Positions 17,901 to 25,669 of a stretch of 64,000 nt of DNA are shown piece by piece (within the stretch, counting starts at the first letter, position 1; the number at the start of each line of letters is the position of its first letter). The notes under the pieces are model-generated. The model was given only the letters and a program-made list of their open reading frames with translations, was not told where the DNA came from and made no database searches. This DNA comes from Plantibacter flavus (GTDB lineage: Bacteria; Actinomycetota; Actinomycetes; Actinomycetales; Microbacteriaceae), in assembly GCF_900177615.1 (NCBI RefSeq), contig NZ_FXAP01000001.1:564825-628824 (forward strand), read 5' to 3'. The position numbers and the translations under genes are program-made.

Positions 17901-18175
17901 GGTTCGAGATCGTCGACTGGAAGACCGGCGCGGTACCCACGACGCCGGAGGACGTGCGGAACGCCTCGTTCCAGCTCGCGCTCTACCGTCTGGCGTACGC
18001 GCACCACCGGGAGGTCGACCCCGAGCGCATCGACGCCGTGCTCTACTACGTGAGCCACGACGTGCAGCTCCGGCCGGAACGCCTCTACTCGGAGGAGGAG
18101 CTCCTGTCGGAGTGGGAGCGGTCCTTCGGGGAGGCCGCCGAGTCCCAGAGCTCGAACGACGAGGTGTCGATCTGA
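14900..18175 (+). CDS. adnB: AdnB-type subunit of the AdnAB helicase-nuclease
   Basis: A 1091-residue UvrD-type motor and nuclease. Motifs in order: Walker A GAGSGKT (residues 41-47), LTFTRKAAGELAAR, VVLLDEYQDTS, GDPHQSIYGWRG, LTIHGSKGLEWDHV, YVAVTRAKHDLLL, and a nuclease with VDWKTG (Asp1006, Lys1008) and QLALYRLAY. Motor motifs are better preserved than in AdnA, consistent with this being the main translocating subunit. GTG start overlaps the adnA stop by four bases. Its 3' end overlaps the opposite-strand phosphotransferase by 91 bases. Confidence 0.88.
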   Translation: MSTEETYSAEMLAGLLGLPQPTTQQVEVIEAPMAPVLVVAGAGSGKTETMASRVVWLLANRHVSVDGILGLTFTRKAAGELAARIGKRIAALQDIGILDPAADALFDRPEVSTYNAYANALFRDNALLVGREPESVLLSEASAWRLARRVVVRHGDERLATLGKSVDQVAELVLSLSHELAEIDGTTEELLGFVERFVGIGELPDGGRGAYAQIDQAVEVVGALPVLLDLAHRYADEKRRQGLVEFSDQVALALAACERSPKVAAVARDRAGVVLLDEYQDTSVVQTRLLSTLFADHPVMAVGDPHQSIYGWRGASAANLARFSRDFGREVAATQFNLSTSWRNDRTVLEAANVLVRPLQQQAQTAGKLRVLDLEPKPGAGAGSLAVEFPETGAEEIRVVAEWCADRLLAERGGDPAGSAAILFRARRPMQEFADGLAALGVPHHILGLGGLLSSPEIVDVTAALRVIHDPGAGSSLIRLLSGPRWRIGVHDLGHLVEVARYLQAIDWKTKRYDAELAARLRESVADDDGRSIIDALDFIAADRVPAGLAAGFTDEARSRLREAGLVFASLRRRAGSGLPDLVRAVERELRLDIEVVANESTGSAARAPARLQAFHDEVISFIQAEEQVTLGSLLAWIDRSLARDDLGPASDAPDQGAVQLLTIHGSKGLEWDHVAIPRLVVDELPAKPKDGKGWVRLGTLPYDFRGDAAELPEFAWRTAETRKEVVDAQLAFSEALGERALDEERRLAYVAVTRAKHDLLLTGSFWSGDRKRPRAASTYLLELASAGAIAPLPAASAFEENPVDSGAAVLDWPLDPLGARRSVVERAAAEVDQRRGRSESELLATLGPLENELTLLLEERRRAATTTARGELPVRIPASKFKEFVTEPEAALERLRRPVPQRPYRQTRLGTRFHSWVEAHYGRFGLQELVDALPEELDVERPGPDASEGIGFDELTERFLASEWADVRPIEVETEIHVPLGDTGRVVVCKLDAVFERGDRFEIVDWKTGAVPTTPEDVRNASFQLALYRLAYAHHREVDPERIDAVLYYVSHDVQLRPERLYSEEELLSEWERSFGEAAESQSSNDEVSI

Positions 18176-19344
18176 TCCGTGGCGTTCGCGTCCGCGTCGG
18201 TTTCGACGTGGTCGCGAACGTCGTCGGTCTCACCGTCGTCGGTGTCGTCATCGTCCGAGCCGCCGGGATCGCGGCCGAGGGCACGCTCGAGCTCCGACCG
18301 GTCATAGGTGTCGGTCTGCATGGCGATACCGGGGGACGACGAGCCGATCGGGGTGCGGTCGAGCATGTCCTCGACCTCGTCCACGTCGAGGACGGGTCCG
18401 GTCGTGGTGCCGAGGGGGTCCGTCACGTCGCCGAGCACGCGGTCGACGAGTCCGTCGAGCATCGCGACCGCGTCCTCGACGATGGTCTCGTCATGGCTGT
18501 CGCGGCCGTGCAGGAGCCAGCGGGCGATCTCCAGTTCCGCGTAGAGGCGGGCGCGGAGCGTGACGAAGCGGTCGGGTCCGCGGGAGCACGAGGCCGCGTA
18601 GGCGGTCAGCGCCTGCTCGCCGGTCGCGCCGAGCGTCGCGATCCAGTGGAGGTCGAGGGCCGGGTCGCCGACCCGCAGCGAGCCCCACTCGATGACGCCG
18701 TTGACCAGGCCGTGGCCGTCCTGACGGATGACGAGCACCCGGTCGGCGGCGAGGGATCCGTGGATGACGGTGGGCTGGAACTGCCAGAGCGAGTGGTCCT
18801 CGACGGCCGCCTGCCAGCGCTCGCGTACGGCGGTCGGGAGGAGCCTCGTCTCGGCGGCGCGGGACACGATGCGGTGCGCGTCCGCCCGGATGAGCTCGGT
18901 GGACAGCAGCGGGAGGCCCGCTTCCGCGATGAAGGCCGTCGGGAGGGAGTGGATCGCGGCGACCGCGGCACCGAGTGAGTCGGAGAGGACCTCGTCGCGG
19001 CCGAGCGCGGTCGGGTCGAGGTGACTGCCGGCCACGAAGTCGAGCACGACGGCGCGAGTGCCGTCGACGGGCAGTTGTCCCACGACGGTCGGGGCGTCGA
19101 AGGGCAACCTGCTGCGGATACCGGGCGTGAGTGCGCGGAGGGCGATGAGGTCCGCGGACTGCTCCGTCTCGGCCTGCTGTGAGGTCGGGATGCGCACGAT
19201 GAGCTCGCGCCCGTCGGCCGTCACGAGACGGGCCGCGTCGTAGTTCCCCTCGCCGCCGGCGGTGTGCGCGCCGGACCCGCGGACCTGGAGGTCGGCGACG
19301 GCCGAGGTGGCCAACGCGGCTAGAGTGAGATGGGATCTGGCCAT
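18085..19344 (-). CDS. Degenerate aminoglycoside/macrolide phosphotransferase-like protein
   Basis: A 419-residue protein with an APH/choline-kinase-like fold up to about residue 320 and a long acidic tail (DPGGSDDDDTDDGETDD). The catalytic loop reads HGSLAADR (residues 195-202) where active enzymes have HGD....N, and the metal motif reads IEWGSLRVGDP (Glu219) where Asp is usual. The structural GDPALDL is kept. Loss of the catalytic Asp and Asn suggests a pseudokinase or non-phosphorylating binder. It sits convergent to adnB and divergent from nudC. Start ATG at 19344 matches a leaderless promoter. Confidence 0.75.
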   Translation of the reverse strand: MARSHLTLAALATSAVADLQVRGSGAHTAGGEGNYDAARLVTADGRELIVRIPTSQQAETEQSADLIALRALTPGIRSRLPFDAPTVVGQLPVDGTRAVVLDFVAGSHLDPTALGRDEVLSDSLGAAVAAIHSLPTAFIAEAGLPLLSTELIRADAHRIVSRAAETRLLPTAVRERWQAAVEDHSLWQFQPTVIHGSLAADRVLVIRQDGHGLVNGVIEWGSLRVGDPALDLHWIATLGATGEQALTAYAASCSRGPDRFVTLRARLYAELEIARWLLHGRDSHDETIVEDAVAMLDGLVDRVLGDVTDPLGTTTGPVLDVDEVEDMLDRTPIGSSSPGIAMQTDTYDRSELERALGRDPGGSDDDDTDDGETDDVRDHVETDADANATDQIDTSSFELWDSAASPKDRSHSDRSSSSE

Positions 19345-19351
19345 GACATCC

Positions 19352-19357
19352 AGGGTA
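19352..19357 (-). promoter_or_regulatory. -10 box TACCCT, leaderless type
   Basis: On the minus strand TACCCT ends seven bases before the ATG of the phosphotransferase-like gene. Confidence 0.5.
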
Positions 19358-19407
19358 CGGGGCCGTCCCGGTGAGCCGCGCTCGCCACGCCCTCAGAGAG
19401 GTTGTCC

Positions 19408-20346
19408 ATGACGATTCAGGTTCGCGCACTCGCCGGTCTACCGCTTGCGAGAGGCGGACTCGACCGTCACGGCGAGCTCCGTTCACGACCGGACGTGCTC
19501 GACGGACTGCGGGTCGATCCGAACGCCCGAGCCGTCGTCCTCCGCGGCCGGCGCGCACTCGTGACCGGCGACGCGCTCGACCTCCTGGATCCCTCGGAGC
19601 TGCCCGAGCCGGAGCTCATGGTCTACCTCGGAAGCACCGTCGAGGACAGCCAGGGGACACCACCGGGCACCGACATCCTGCTGTGGGTCCTCGCCGAGGC
19701 CGATGCCGACGCGATCACCGAGGATGAGGACCGCTGGTTCGACCTCCGCCGGAGCGGACACCGGCTGTCCGACCGCGACGTCGGGATCCTGGCGACGTCG
19801 CTGGCGATCGCCGGCTGGCATCGCGCCGAGCCGTTCTGTGCGCACTGCGGCTCGCCGACCACCGTCCGCAACGCCGGCTGGGCACGGCACTGCCCGGTCG
19901 ACGGCAACGAACTCTTCCCACGCATGGACCCCGCGGTCATCGTCGCGGTCGTCGATCCTCAGGGACGGATCCTGCTCGGGTCGAACGCGATGTGGGAGCA
20001 CAACCGGTACTCACTGCTGGCCGGCTACGTCGATGCCGGCGAGTCCCTCGAGCAGGCCGTCGCCCGCGAGATCTTCGAGGAGTCGGGGATGCGTCTCGGT
20101 GCGCCCGTCTACCTCGGTTCGCAGCCGTGGCCGTTCCCGCGCTCGCTCATGCTCGGCTTCGTCGCCCCGCTCGCGGAGGATCAGGATCCGGAGGCGCTCG
20201 TCCCGGACGGCCAGGAGATCCTCGACCTGCGGTGGTTCACCCGGGAGGAACTCGAGGACCCGGCCACCGACGTCATCCTCCCCGGGCCGTCGTCGATCGC
20301 ACGAGCCGTGATCGACGAGTGGCTTCGCGGATCCTGGTCTCGATGA
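19408..20346 (+). CDS. nudC: NAD(+)/NADH diphosphatase NudC
   Basis: A 312-residue Nudix hydrolase. The zinc-ribbon region has Cys144, Cys147 and Cys162, but Asp165 stands where the fourth Cys is usual. The Nudix box is complete (GYVDAGESLEQAVAREIFEE plus SGM) and is followed by SQPWPFPRS, the diagnostic NADH-pyrophosphatase motif. NudC splits NAD(H) into NMN(H) and AMP and can remove NAD caps from RNA. The ATG at 19408 has GAGAGG just upstream and was preferred to the TTG two codons earlier. It lies beside uvrD2 as in mycobacteria. Confidence 0.9.
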   Translation: MTIQVRALAGLPLARGGLDRHGELRSRPDVLDGLRVDPNARAVVLRGRRALVTGDALDLLDPSELPEPELMVYLGSTVEDSQGTPPGTDILLWVLAEADADAITEDEDRWFDLRRSGHRLSDRDVGILATSLAIAGWHRAEPFCAHCGSPTTVRNAGWARHCPVDGNELFPRMDPAVIVAVVDPQGRILLGSNAMWEHNRYSLLAGYVDAGESLEQAVAREIFEESGMRLGAPVYLGSQPWPFPRSLMLGFVAPLAEDQDPEALVPDGQEILDLRWFTREELEDPATDVILPGPSSIARAVIDEWLRGSWSR

Positions 20347-20371
20347 GGCGCGGCACCACCGAGGGTCGCCG

Positions 20372-22105
20372 ATGAGCAGCCCGGCCGAACTGCTGGCCGG
20401 ACTCGACCCCGACCAGGCCGTCGCAGCGGAGGCGCTCCGCGGACCCGTGTGCATGCTCGCCGGCGCAGGCACCGGCAAGACCCGCGCGATCACCCATCGC
20501 ATCGCCTACGGGGTCGCGACCGGGACGTACACGGCGTCGCGCGTCATGGCGCTCACCTTCACCAGCCGCGCCGCTGCGGAACTGCGTGGCCGGCTCCGGG
20601 CACTCGGAGCCGAGGGCGTCTCGGCCAGGACCTTCCACGCCTCCGCGCTCTCGCAGCTGAACTTCTTCTGGCCCCAGGTCGTCGGCGGACAGGTGCCCTC
20701 GCTCGTCGAGAGCAAGGGCCGGGTGCTCGGGCACGCAGCCGAACGGCTCCGGTTGCGGGTCGACACCGCGACCCTGCGCGACGTGGCGGGCGAGATCGAA
20801 TGGCGCAAGGTGTCCGGCCTGACCCTCGAGCAGTACGCGGCGTCGAACCGGCCGCTGCCGGCCAAGCTGTCCCTCGAGCAGGTCGTCTCGCTCCAGGAGA
20901 CCTACGAGCAGTTGAAGGACGAGCGCCGGCGCATCGACTTCGAGGACGTCCTGCTCGCCTGCGCCGGCATGATCGAGACCGAGCCCGCCGTCGCCATGCA
21001 GGTGCACGAGCAGTACCGCTTCTTCGTCGTGGACGAATACCAGGACGTCTCGCCGCTGCAGCACCGGCTCCTCGAACTCTGGCTGGGCGGACGACGGGAC
21101 GTGTGCGTCGTCGGCGACGCGAGCCAGACCATCTACTCCTTCGCCGGTGCCCGTTCCGACTACCTGCTCGACTTCCCGACCAGGTACCACGACGCCACGG
21201 TCGTCCGGCTCGAGCGCAACTACCGCTCCGCCCCGCCGGTCGTGGCCGCGGCGAACACGCTCATGCGGGGTCGCCCGGGGGCGTTGCACCTCTCAGCGGC
21301 CACCGCGCGCGACGACGAGGGCACCCAGACCGCACGGCCCGAGACGCCGGCGGTCGGCCTACGGCAGTACCCGAACGAGCTGTCCGAGGCGAGAGGCGTG
21401 GCCTCGGAGATCCTCGTGCAGCTGCAGGCGGGCGTCCCGGCCTCGGAGATCGCCGTGCTCTACCGGATCAACGTTCAGGCGGCGGCGTTGGAGACGGCCC
21501 TCGGTGAAGCCGGCGTGCCCTACGTCATGCACGGCTCCAAGCGCTTCTTCGAGCTACCCGAGGTGCGGCAGGCCCTGCTCCAGCTTCGCGCGGCCTCCGT
21601 CTCGATCAGCGGTGAGCCCCTGTTCAAGTCCGTGAGCGACGTGCTCCGGTCGCTCGGCTGGAGCCAGGCCCCGCCCGACGGCGGCGGCGCGGTGCGCGAC
21701 CGCTGGGAGTCGCTCAACGCGATCATGGGGCTCGTCGACCAGGCGCCGGAGGGGACCTCGTTCCGCGCCTTCACGGATGAGCTGCAACTGCGGCAGGCCG
21801 CGCAGCACGAGCCGACGGTCGAGGCGGTCACGCTGGCGACCCTGCACTCGGCGAAGGGCCTCGAGTGGGAGGCCGTGCACCTCATCGGGCTCTCCGAGGG
21901 CTATCTGCCGATCTCCTACGCGAAACAGTTCGAGCAGGCGGACGAGGAACGGAGGCTCCTCTACGTCGGCATCACGCGCGCCAAGCGGCTGCTCAACCTG
22001 TCCTGGTCCGAGACGCAGCAACGTGGTGGTCGACGCGAGCCGTCGCGATTCCTGGCAGAGCTCGGCATGCGCACCTCGAGTGCTCCCGGACGACGCGGCG
22101 CCTGA
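20372..22105 (+). CDS. uvrD2: UvrD2-type superfamily I DNA helicase
   Basis: A 577-residue 3'-5' helicase: Walker A GAGTGKT (about residues 30-36), LTFTSRAAAELRGR, FFVVDEYQDVSPLQ, GDASQTIYSF, TLHSAKGLEWEAV and YVGITRAKRLL. The N-terminus (LLAGLDPDQAVAAEAL) matches mycobacterial UvrD2, but the C-terminus stops soon after the motor, so no HRDC domain is present. It starts 25 bases after nudC. Its last 113 bases overlap the convergent cyclodehydratase-like gene. Confidence 0.87.
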   Translation: MSSPAELLAGLDPDQAVAAEALRGPVCMLAGAGTGKTRAITHRIAYGVATGTYTASRVMALTFTSRAAAELRGRLRALGAEGVSARTFHASALSQLNFFWPQVVGGQVPSLVESKGRVLGHAAERLRLRVDTATLRDVAGEIEWRKVSGLTLEQYAASNRPLPAKLSLEQVVSLQETYEQLKDERRRIDFEDVLLACAGMIETEPAVAMQVHEQYRFFVVDEYQDVSPLQHRLLELWLGGRRDVCVVGDASQTIYSFAGARSDYLLDFPTRYHDATVVRLERNYRSAPPVVAAANTLMRGRPGALHLSAATARDDEGTQTARPETPAVGLRQYPNELSEARGVASEILVQLQAGVPASEIAVLYRINVQAAALETALGEAGVPYVMHGSKRFFELPEVRQALLQLRAASVSISGEPLFKSVSDVLRSLGWSQAPPDGGGAVRDRWESLNAIMGLVDQAPEGTSFRAFTDELQLRQAAQHEPTVEAVTLATLHSAKGLEWEAVHLIGLSEGYLPISYAKQFEQADEERRLLYVGITRAKRLLNLSWSETQQRGGRREPSRFLAELGMRTSSAPGRRGA

Positions 22106-22862
22106 CCCCACCGGTCGCGGCGTCGACCACGAGCTGGGTGCTCGCGAGGATGGGCTGGGACGCGTCGAGGTGTCGGAGCACCAGACGGGTCACGCGGGTC
22201 GCGACCTCCGCACCGAGGAGGTGGGTGTCGAGTGGCGAGCGGCGCCCGAGGAGCTGGGAGGCGACGGCCGGCCAGGCCGGATCGTCGTCGGTGCGGTGCA
22301 GCTCGACGCAGTGCAGGCATGGCCCTGAACCGGGTGTCACGAACGGCCCGATCCTCACGACACGATCGCTGAAGACGACCGGCAGGTGCGGGACGTCGTC
22401 GCGCAGCCAGCGCGTGTACCGACTCGGCGGGATGACGAAGTCGGCGACGAGGACGGCGACGTCGACGTGGCCGGACTGCGACCCGGATCCGGTCGACCCG
22501 GACTCCGGCGGCAGGAGTCCGACCGACGCCTGCTCGGAGAGGAGGCGTCGGAGGAGCTCGGCCGCCGGACTCGCGCCGTCCACGACGACCCGGTGCGTCA
22601 CGGTGGGTCCGGAGGTGGGGTCGTCGTGCTCGATCACCGGGTCGAGCGTCGAGAGGACGCGATCGAACTCCTGCGCTGGGATGTCGAAGGCGTCCGGCAG
22701 TCGTCGTTCCACCAGAGCAGGGAAGCCGGCACGCAGTGCCGCGACGACCTGCTCGGTCTCGGTCCGGACGCTGTCGAGCACGACCGCTTCATCGACTCCC
22801 ACCTGCAGGCTGTGCGGGGTTCGCCAGAGCAGCGGTCTCCTGGGATCGAGGCGCGTCGTCAT
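21993..22862 (-). CDS. Cyclodehydratase-like (TOMM leader-binding) protein, orphan
   Basis: A 289-residue protein resembling the adenylation-inactive ThiF/E1-like partner of azole-peptide cyclodehydratases and its actinobacterial orphan relatives beside uvrD2. It has a ThiF-like middle (VAVLVADFVIPPSRYTRWL, VRIGPFVTPGSGPCLHC) and zinc ligands as C-x2-C (GPCLHC) and CxC (RCACRAL). No YcaO protein, dehydrogenase or precursor peptide is nearby, so a peptide-modifying role is unlikely to be local. Function is unknown. Confidence 0.6.
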   Translation of the reverse strand: MTTRLDPRRPLLWRTPHSLQVGVDEAVVLDSVRTETEQVVAALRAGFPALVERRLPDAFDIPAQEFDRVLSTLDPVIEHDDPTSGPTVTHRVVVDGASPAAELLRRLLSEQASVGLLPPESGSTGSGSQSGHVDVAVLVADFVIPPSRYTRWLRDDVPHLPVVFSDRVVRIGPFVTPGSGPCLHCVELHRTDDDPAWPAVASQLLGRRSPLDTHLLGAEVATRVTRLVLRHLDASQPILASTQLVVDAATGGVRRRVVREHSRCACRALPGIATARVDHHVAASRTRTG

Positions 22863-22949
22863 CCATCGATGATGGCGGGTCGACGACCGGTCGCGTCGGC
22901 ACTCTCCACAGCCCGCCCGGAATGACGAGCTGTGGAGCGTAGCCGTGGA

Positions 22950-24347
22950 TCAGACCGGGGGACCGCCGGCACCGTTCGGGCCGGAGGGCTCCGAACCGGG
23001 CTCGTCGTCGTGCTGGTCGCCGCGTTCCTCACCACGGAGGAGGTCTTCGAGCGCGAGATCCATCTCGTCCTGCTCGGGACGCTCGCCCCTGGCCTCCGCT
23101 TCGAGGCGCGCGATGAGCGCCTCCGGGGCGTCGATGTCGGCCGCGGTCGGCACGAGGTCTGGGTGCGACCACAGGGCGTCGCGCTGCGCGGTGCCGACGG
23201 CGTCGGTGACCTGCTGCCACATCTGCGCAGCCTCGCGCAGCCGGCGGGGTCGCAGTTCGAGTCCCACGAGCGCGCCCAAGGCCTGTTCGGCCGGTCCACC
23301 GGCGGCGCGGCGTCGGCGGACGGTCTCCGCGATGGCCGCGGAGCGGGGGAGGCGCTCGGTGGCTGCCGCGGTGACCACGTCGACCCAGCCCTCGATGAGG
23401 GCGAGCGTCGTCTCGAGTCGGGCGAGGCTCGCGTCCTGCGCCTCCGTGCGGGCGGGGATGAGTGCCCCGCTCGTCATGGCCTCCCGGAGTTCCTCGGGGT
23501 TCGACGGGTCGAAGCTCTCGGCGAGCTCCTCGAGTCGCTCGGTGTCGATCCGGATGCCGCGCGCGAAGTCGGTGATCGAGGAGATGAGGTGCAGGCGGAG
23601 CCAGCGGGCGTGGCGGAAGAGTCGTGCGTGTGCGAGTTCACGGACCGCCAGGTAGATCTGGACCTGATCCGCCGGGATGTCGAGACCCTCGCCGAAGTCG
23701 GCGACGTTCTGGGGCACCAGGGCGGCCTCGTTGTCGTCGAGCAGCGGGATGCCGATGTCGCCGCCGGAGACGACCTCCTTGGAGAGCTGACCGACGACCT
23801 GTCCGAGCTGCATCGCGAAGAGCGTGCCGCCGATGCCGCGGACGAGCTGTCCGGCGTTCGCGATCATGCTCGACAGCTCCTCGGGCGCGCGTTCCGTGAG
23901 CACGCCGGTCAGGGCGTTCGCGATGTTCGTGGCCACCGGCTCGGCGAGCTGCGTCCAGAACGGCATCGTCTTCGTGGCCCAGCGCGTCCTCGTGTACAGG
24001 GCCGGTTCGCTCGACAGCTCGGCCACGTCGGTGACGTCGGCGAGCCACAGGGAGGCGATGTGGAACGCCTGCTCGAACGCCGCACGCTGTTCGGGGGTCG
24101 TGTCCTGGGAGCCGTCTCCGGCGATGGTCTTGGCCTGCTGGAGCGAGGTGTCCCAGTTGATGCCGTCGCCACCGGAGCGGAGTGCGCCCTGGAGCTGCGA
24201 CATGAGCGCAGCGAGACTGGCCGGATCGCTGGGAAGGCCGGCGGCGCCGGCGAGCTGGCTCGGGTCGAACGAACCGTTGCCGGAGAGGAGCTCGCGGAGC
24301 ATGTCGCGGAACTCGTCCTCCGGACTCTTGTCGGAATCCTCTGGCAC
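22950..24347 (-). CDS. DUF2342 zinc-dependent metalloprotease-like protein
   Basis: A 465-residue largely helical protein matching the family annotated as zinc-dependent metalloprotease or F420-associated protein (Rv3195-like). The conserved segment VRELAHARLFRHARWLR (about residues 232-248) carries the Glu and two His of the proposed metal site in an order unlike canonical HExxH. The N-terminus is acidic; the C-terminus is an acidic Gly/Pro tail. Activity is unproven for the family. GTG start at 24347 with GAGAGG upstream; divergent from the PDZ protease as in mycobacteria. Confidence 0.8.
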   Translation of the reverse strand: MPEDSDKSPEDEFRDMLRELLSGNGSFDPSQLAGAAGLPSDPASLAALMSQLQGALRSGGDGINWDTSLQQAKTIAGDGSQDTTPEQRAAFEQAFHIASLWLADVTDVAELSSEPALYTRTRWATKTMPFWTQLAEPVATNIANALTGVLTERAPEELSSMIANAGQLVRGIGGTLFAMQLGQVVGQLSKEVVSGGDIGIPLLDDNEAALVPQNVADFGEGLDIPADQVQIYLAVRELAHARLFRHARWLRLHLISSITDFARGIRIDTERLEELAESFDPSNPEELREAMTSGALIPARTEAQDASLARLETTLALIEGWVDVVTAAATERLPRSAAIAETVRRRRAAGGPAEQALGALVGLELRPRRLREAAQMWQQVTDAVGTAQRDALWSHPDLVPTAADIDAPEALIARLEAEARGERPEQDEMDLALEDLLRGEERGDQHDDEPGSEPSGPNGAGGPPV

Positions 24348-24467
24348 GTCAGCCGCCTCTCAGATAGCTCGGTGCTGGGCCTTCTACGCTAGTCGCACCT
24401 CGCTGAAGAATCGCCGGGGTATGGTTGGTCGGGTTTCCGCCCACCGCGAACACTCCGGAAGGCTTGC

Positions 24468-25598
24468 ATGTCGCTCTTCGCCGATGAGGCTCCCACCGCT
24501 TCGGCGCCGACCGGTCAGGGTCGCAATCGTCGCGCCCGGTTCGGGTGGATCGTGCTCAGCCTCTCGCTCGTCCTCCTCGGCGTGCTGTCGGCCGTACCCG
24601 CGCCGTACGTCATCGAACAGCCGGGTCCCGTGTTCAACGTGCTTGGTACGACCGAGGGCGACGACGGCGACGTCCCGCTCATCGAGGTCCACGACGAGCA
24701 GACCTACGACACCGGCGGCACGCTCGACATGTTGACGGTCCAGCTGGTCGGGAATCCGCAACGGAGCCCGGGCTGGCTCGACATCGTCTCGGCCTGGTTC
24801 GACCCGAGCCGCGCCGTCGTGCCGATGGACCTCTACTTCCCGCCCGGCGTCACGACCGAGCAGCGCGACGAGCAGAACGCGACCCTCATGGTCGATTCGC
24901 AGCAGGACTCGGTCGCGGCGGCTCTGCGCGAGCTCGGGTACGAGGTTCCCGAGCACATCGTGGTGGCACAGATCGCGGAGGGCGCCCCCGCACAGGGTGT
25001 GCTGCGGCTCGACGACGAGATCGTCGCGGTCGACGGTACGCCGGTGACCGGCCTGGCCGGCCTGCGGGACGCGATCAACGCCAACGGCACGGACAAGCCG
25101 GTCACGCTCGACATCATGCGTGGGGGAGCGGCGAGCACCGTCGAGATCACGCCGACGACCGCGACCGCGTCCGACGGGACGACCTCGACCGTGATCGGCA
25201 TCGGTACCAAGACCACGTACGACCTCCCCGTCGACATCACCATCCAGCTCGACAACGTCGGCGGCCCGAGCGCCGGCATGATGTTCGCGCTCGGCATGAT
25301 CGACCTGCTCACCCCGGGCGAGCTCAACGGCGGCAAGGACGTCGCCGGTACCGGGACGATCGACGCCGACGGGAACGTCGGCGCGATCGGCGGCATCCGG
25401 CAGAAGCTGTTCGGCGCGAAGGACGCCGGGGCCGAGTGGTTCCTGGCGCCGGAGAGCAACTGCGACGAGGTCGCCGGACACGTCCCCGACGGCTTGACGG
25501 TCTTCGCCGTGAAGACCCTCGACGATTCGCTCGCAGCGCTCAAGGCCATCGCGGACGGAGCCGACACGAGCAAGCTGCCCACCTGCTCGGCCGGTTGA
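24468..25598 (+). CDS. Membrane-anchored PDZ/Lon-like (S16) serine protease
   Basis: A 376-residue YlbL/Rv3194c-type protein. A single membrane helix (residues about 25-45, GWIVLSLSLVLLGVLSAVPA) puts the rest outside. A PDZ domain spans about 155-220 (GVLRLDDEIVAVDGTPV), followed by a Lon-type proteolytic domain with Ser268 (GGPSAGMMFALG) and Lys313 (GGIRQKLFGAKDAGA) as the catalytic dyad. The ATG at 24468 has GGAAGG upstream. The three-gene order with DUF2342 and UPF0182 is conserved in actinobacteria. Confidence 0.88.
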   Translation: MSLFADEAPTASAPTGQGRNRRARFGWIVLSLSLVLLGVLSAVPAPYVIEQPGPVFNVLGTTEGDDGDVPLIEVHDEQTYDTGGTLDMLTVQLVGNPQRSPGWLDIVSAWFDPSRAVVPMDLYFPPGVTTEQRDEQNATLMVDSQQDSVAAALRELGYEVPEHIVVAQIAEGAPAQGVLRLDDEIVAVDGTPVTGLAGLRDAINANGTDKPVTLDIMRGGAASTVEITPTTATASDGTTSTVIGIGTKTTYDLPVDITIQLDNVGGPSAGMMFALGMIDLLTPGELNGGKDVAGTGTIDADGNVGAIGGIRQKLFGAKDAGAEWFLAPESNCDEVAGHVPDGLTVFAVKTLDDSLAALKAIADGADTSKLPTCSAG

Positions 25599-25630
25599 AC
25601 GCTTCGGGCGCTCTCCCAGCCCGGCCGCTT

Positions 25631-25636
25631 TAGGAT
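25631..25636 (+). promoter_or_regulatory. -10 box TAGGAT before UPF0182
   Basis: TAGGAT lies 33 bases before the GTG start, leaving a leader of about 27 bases that includes GAAGAGG as ribosome site. Unlike most promoters here, this one is not leaderless. Confidence 0.5.
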
Positions 25637-25669
25637 AGGTGGGACGACCCCTATCTGAAGAGGCCACAC

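Noticed and set aside
21993-22862. Part of a thiazole/oxazole peptide cluster
   Set aside because: No YcaO, dehydrogenase, transporter or precursor gene nearby.
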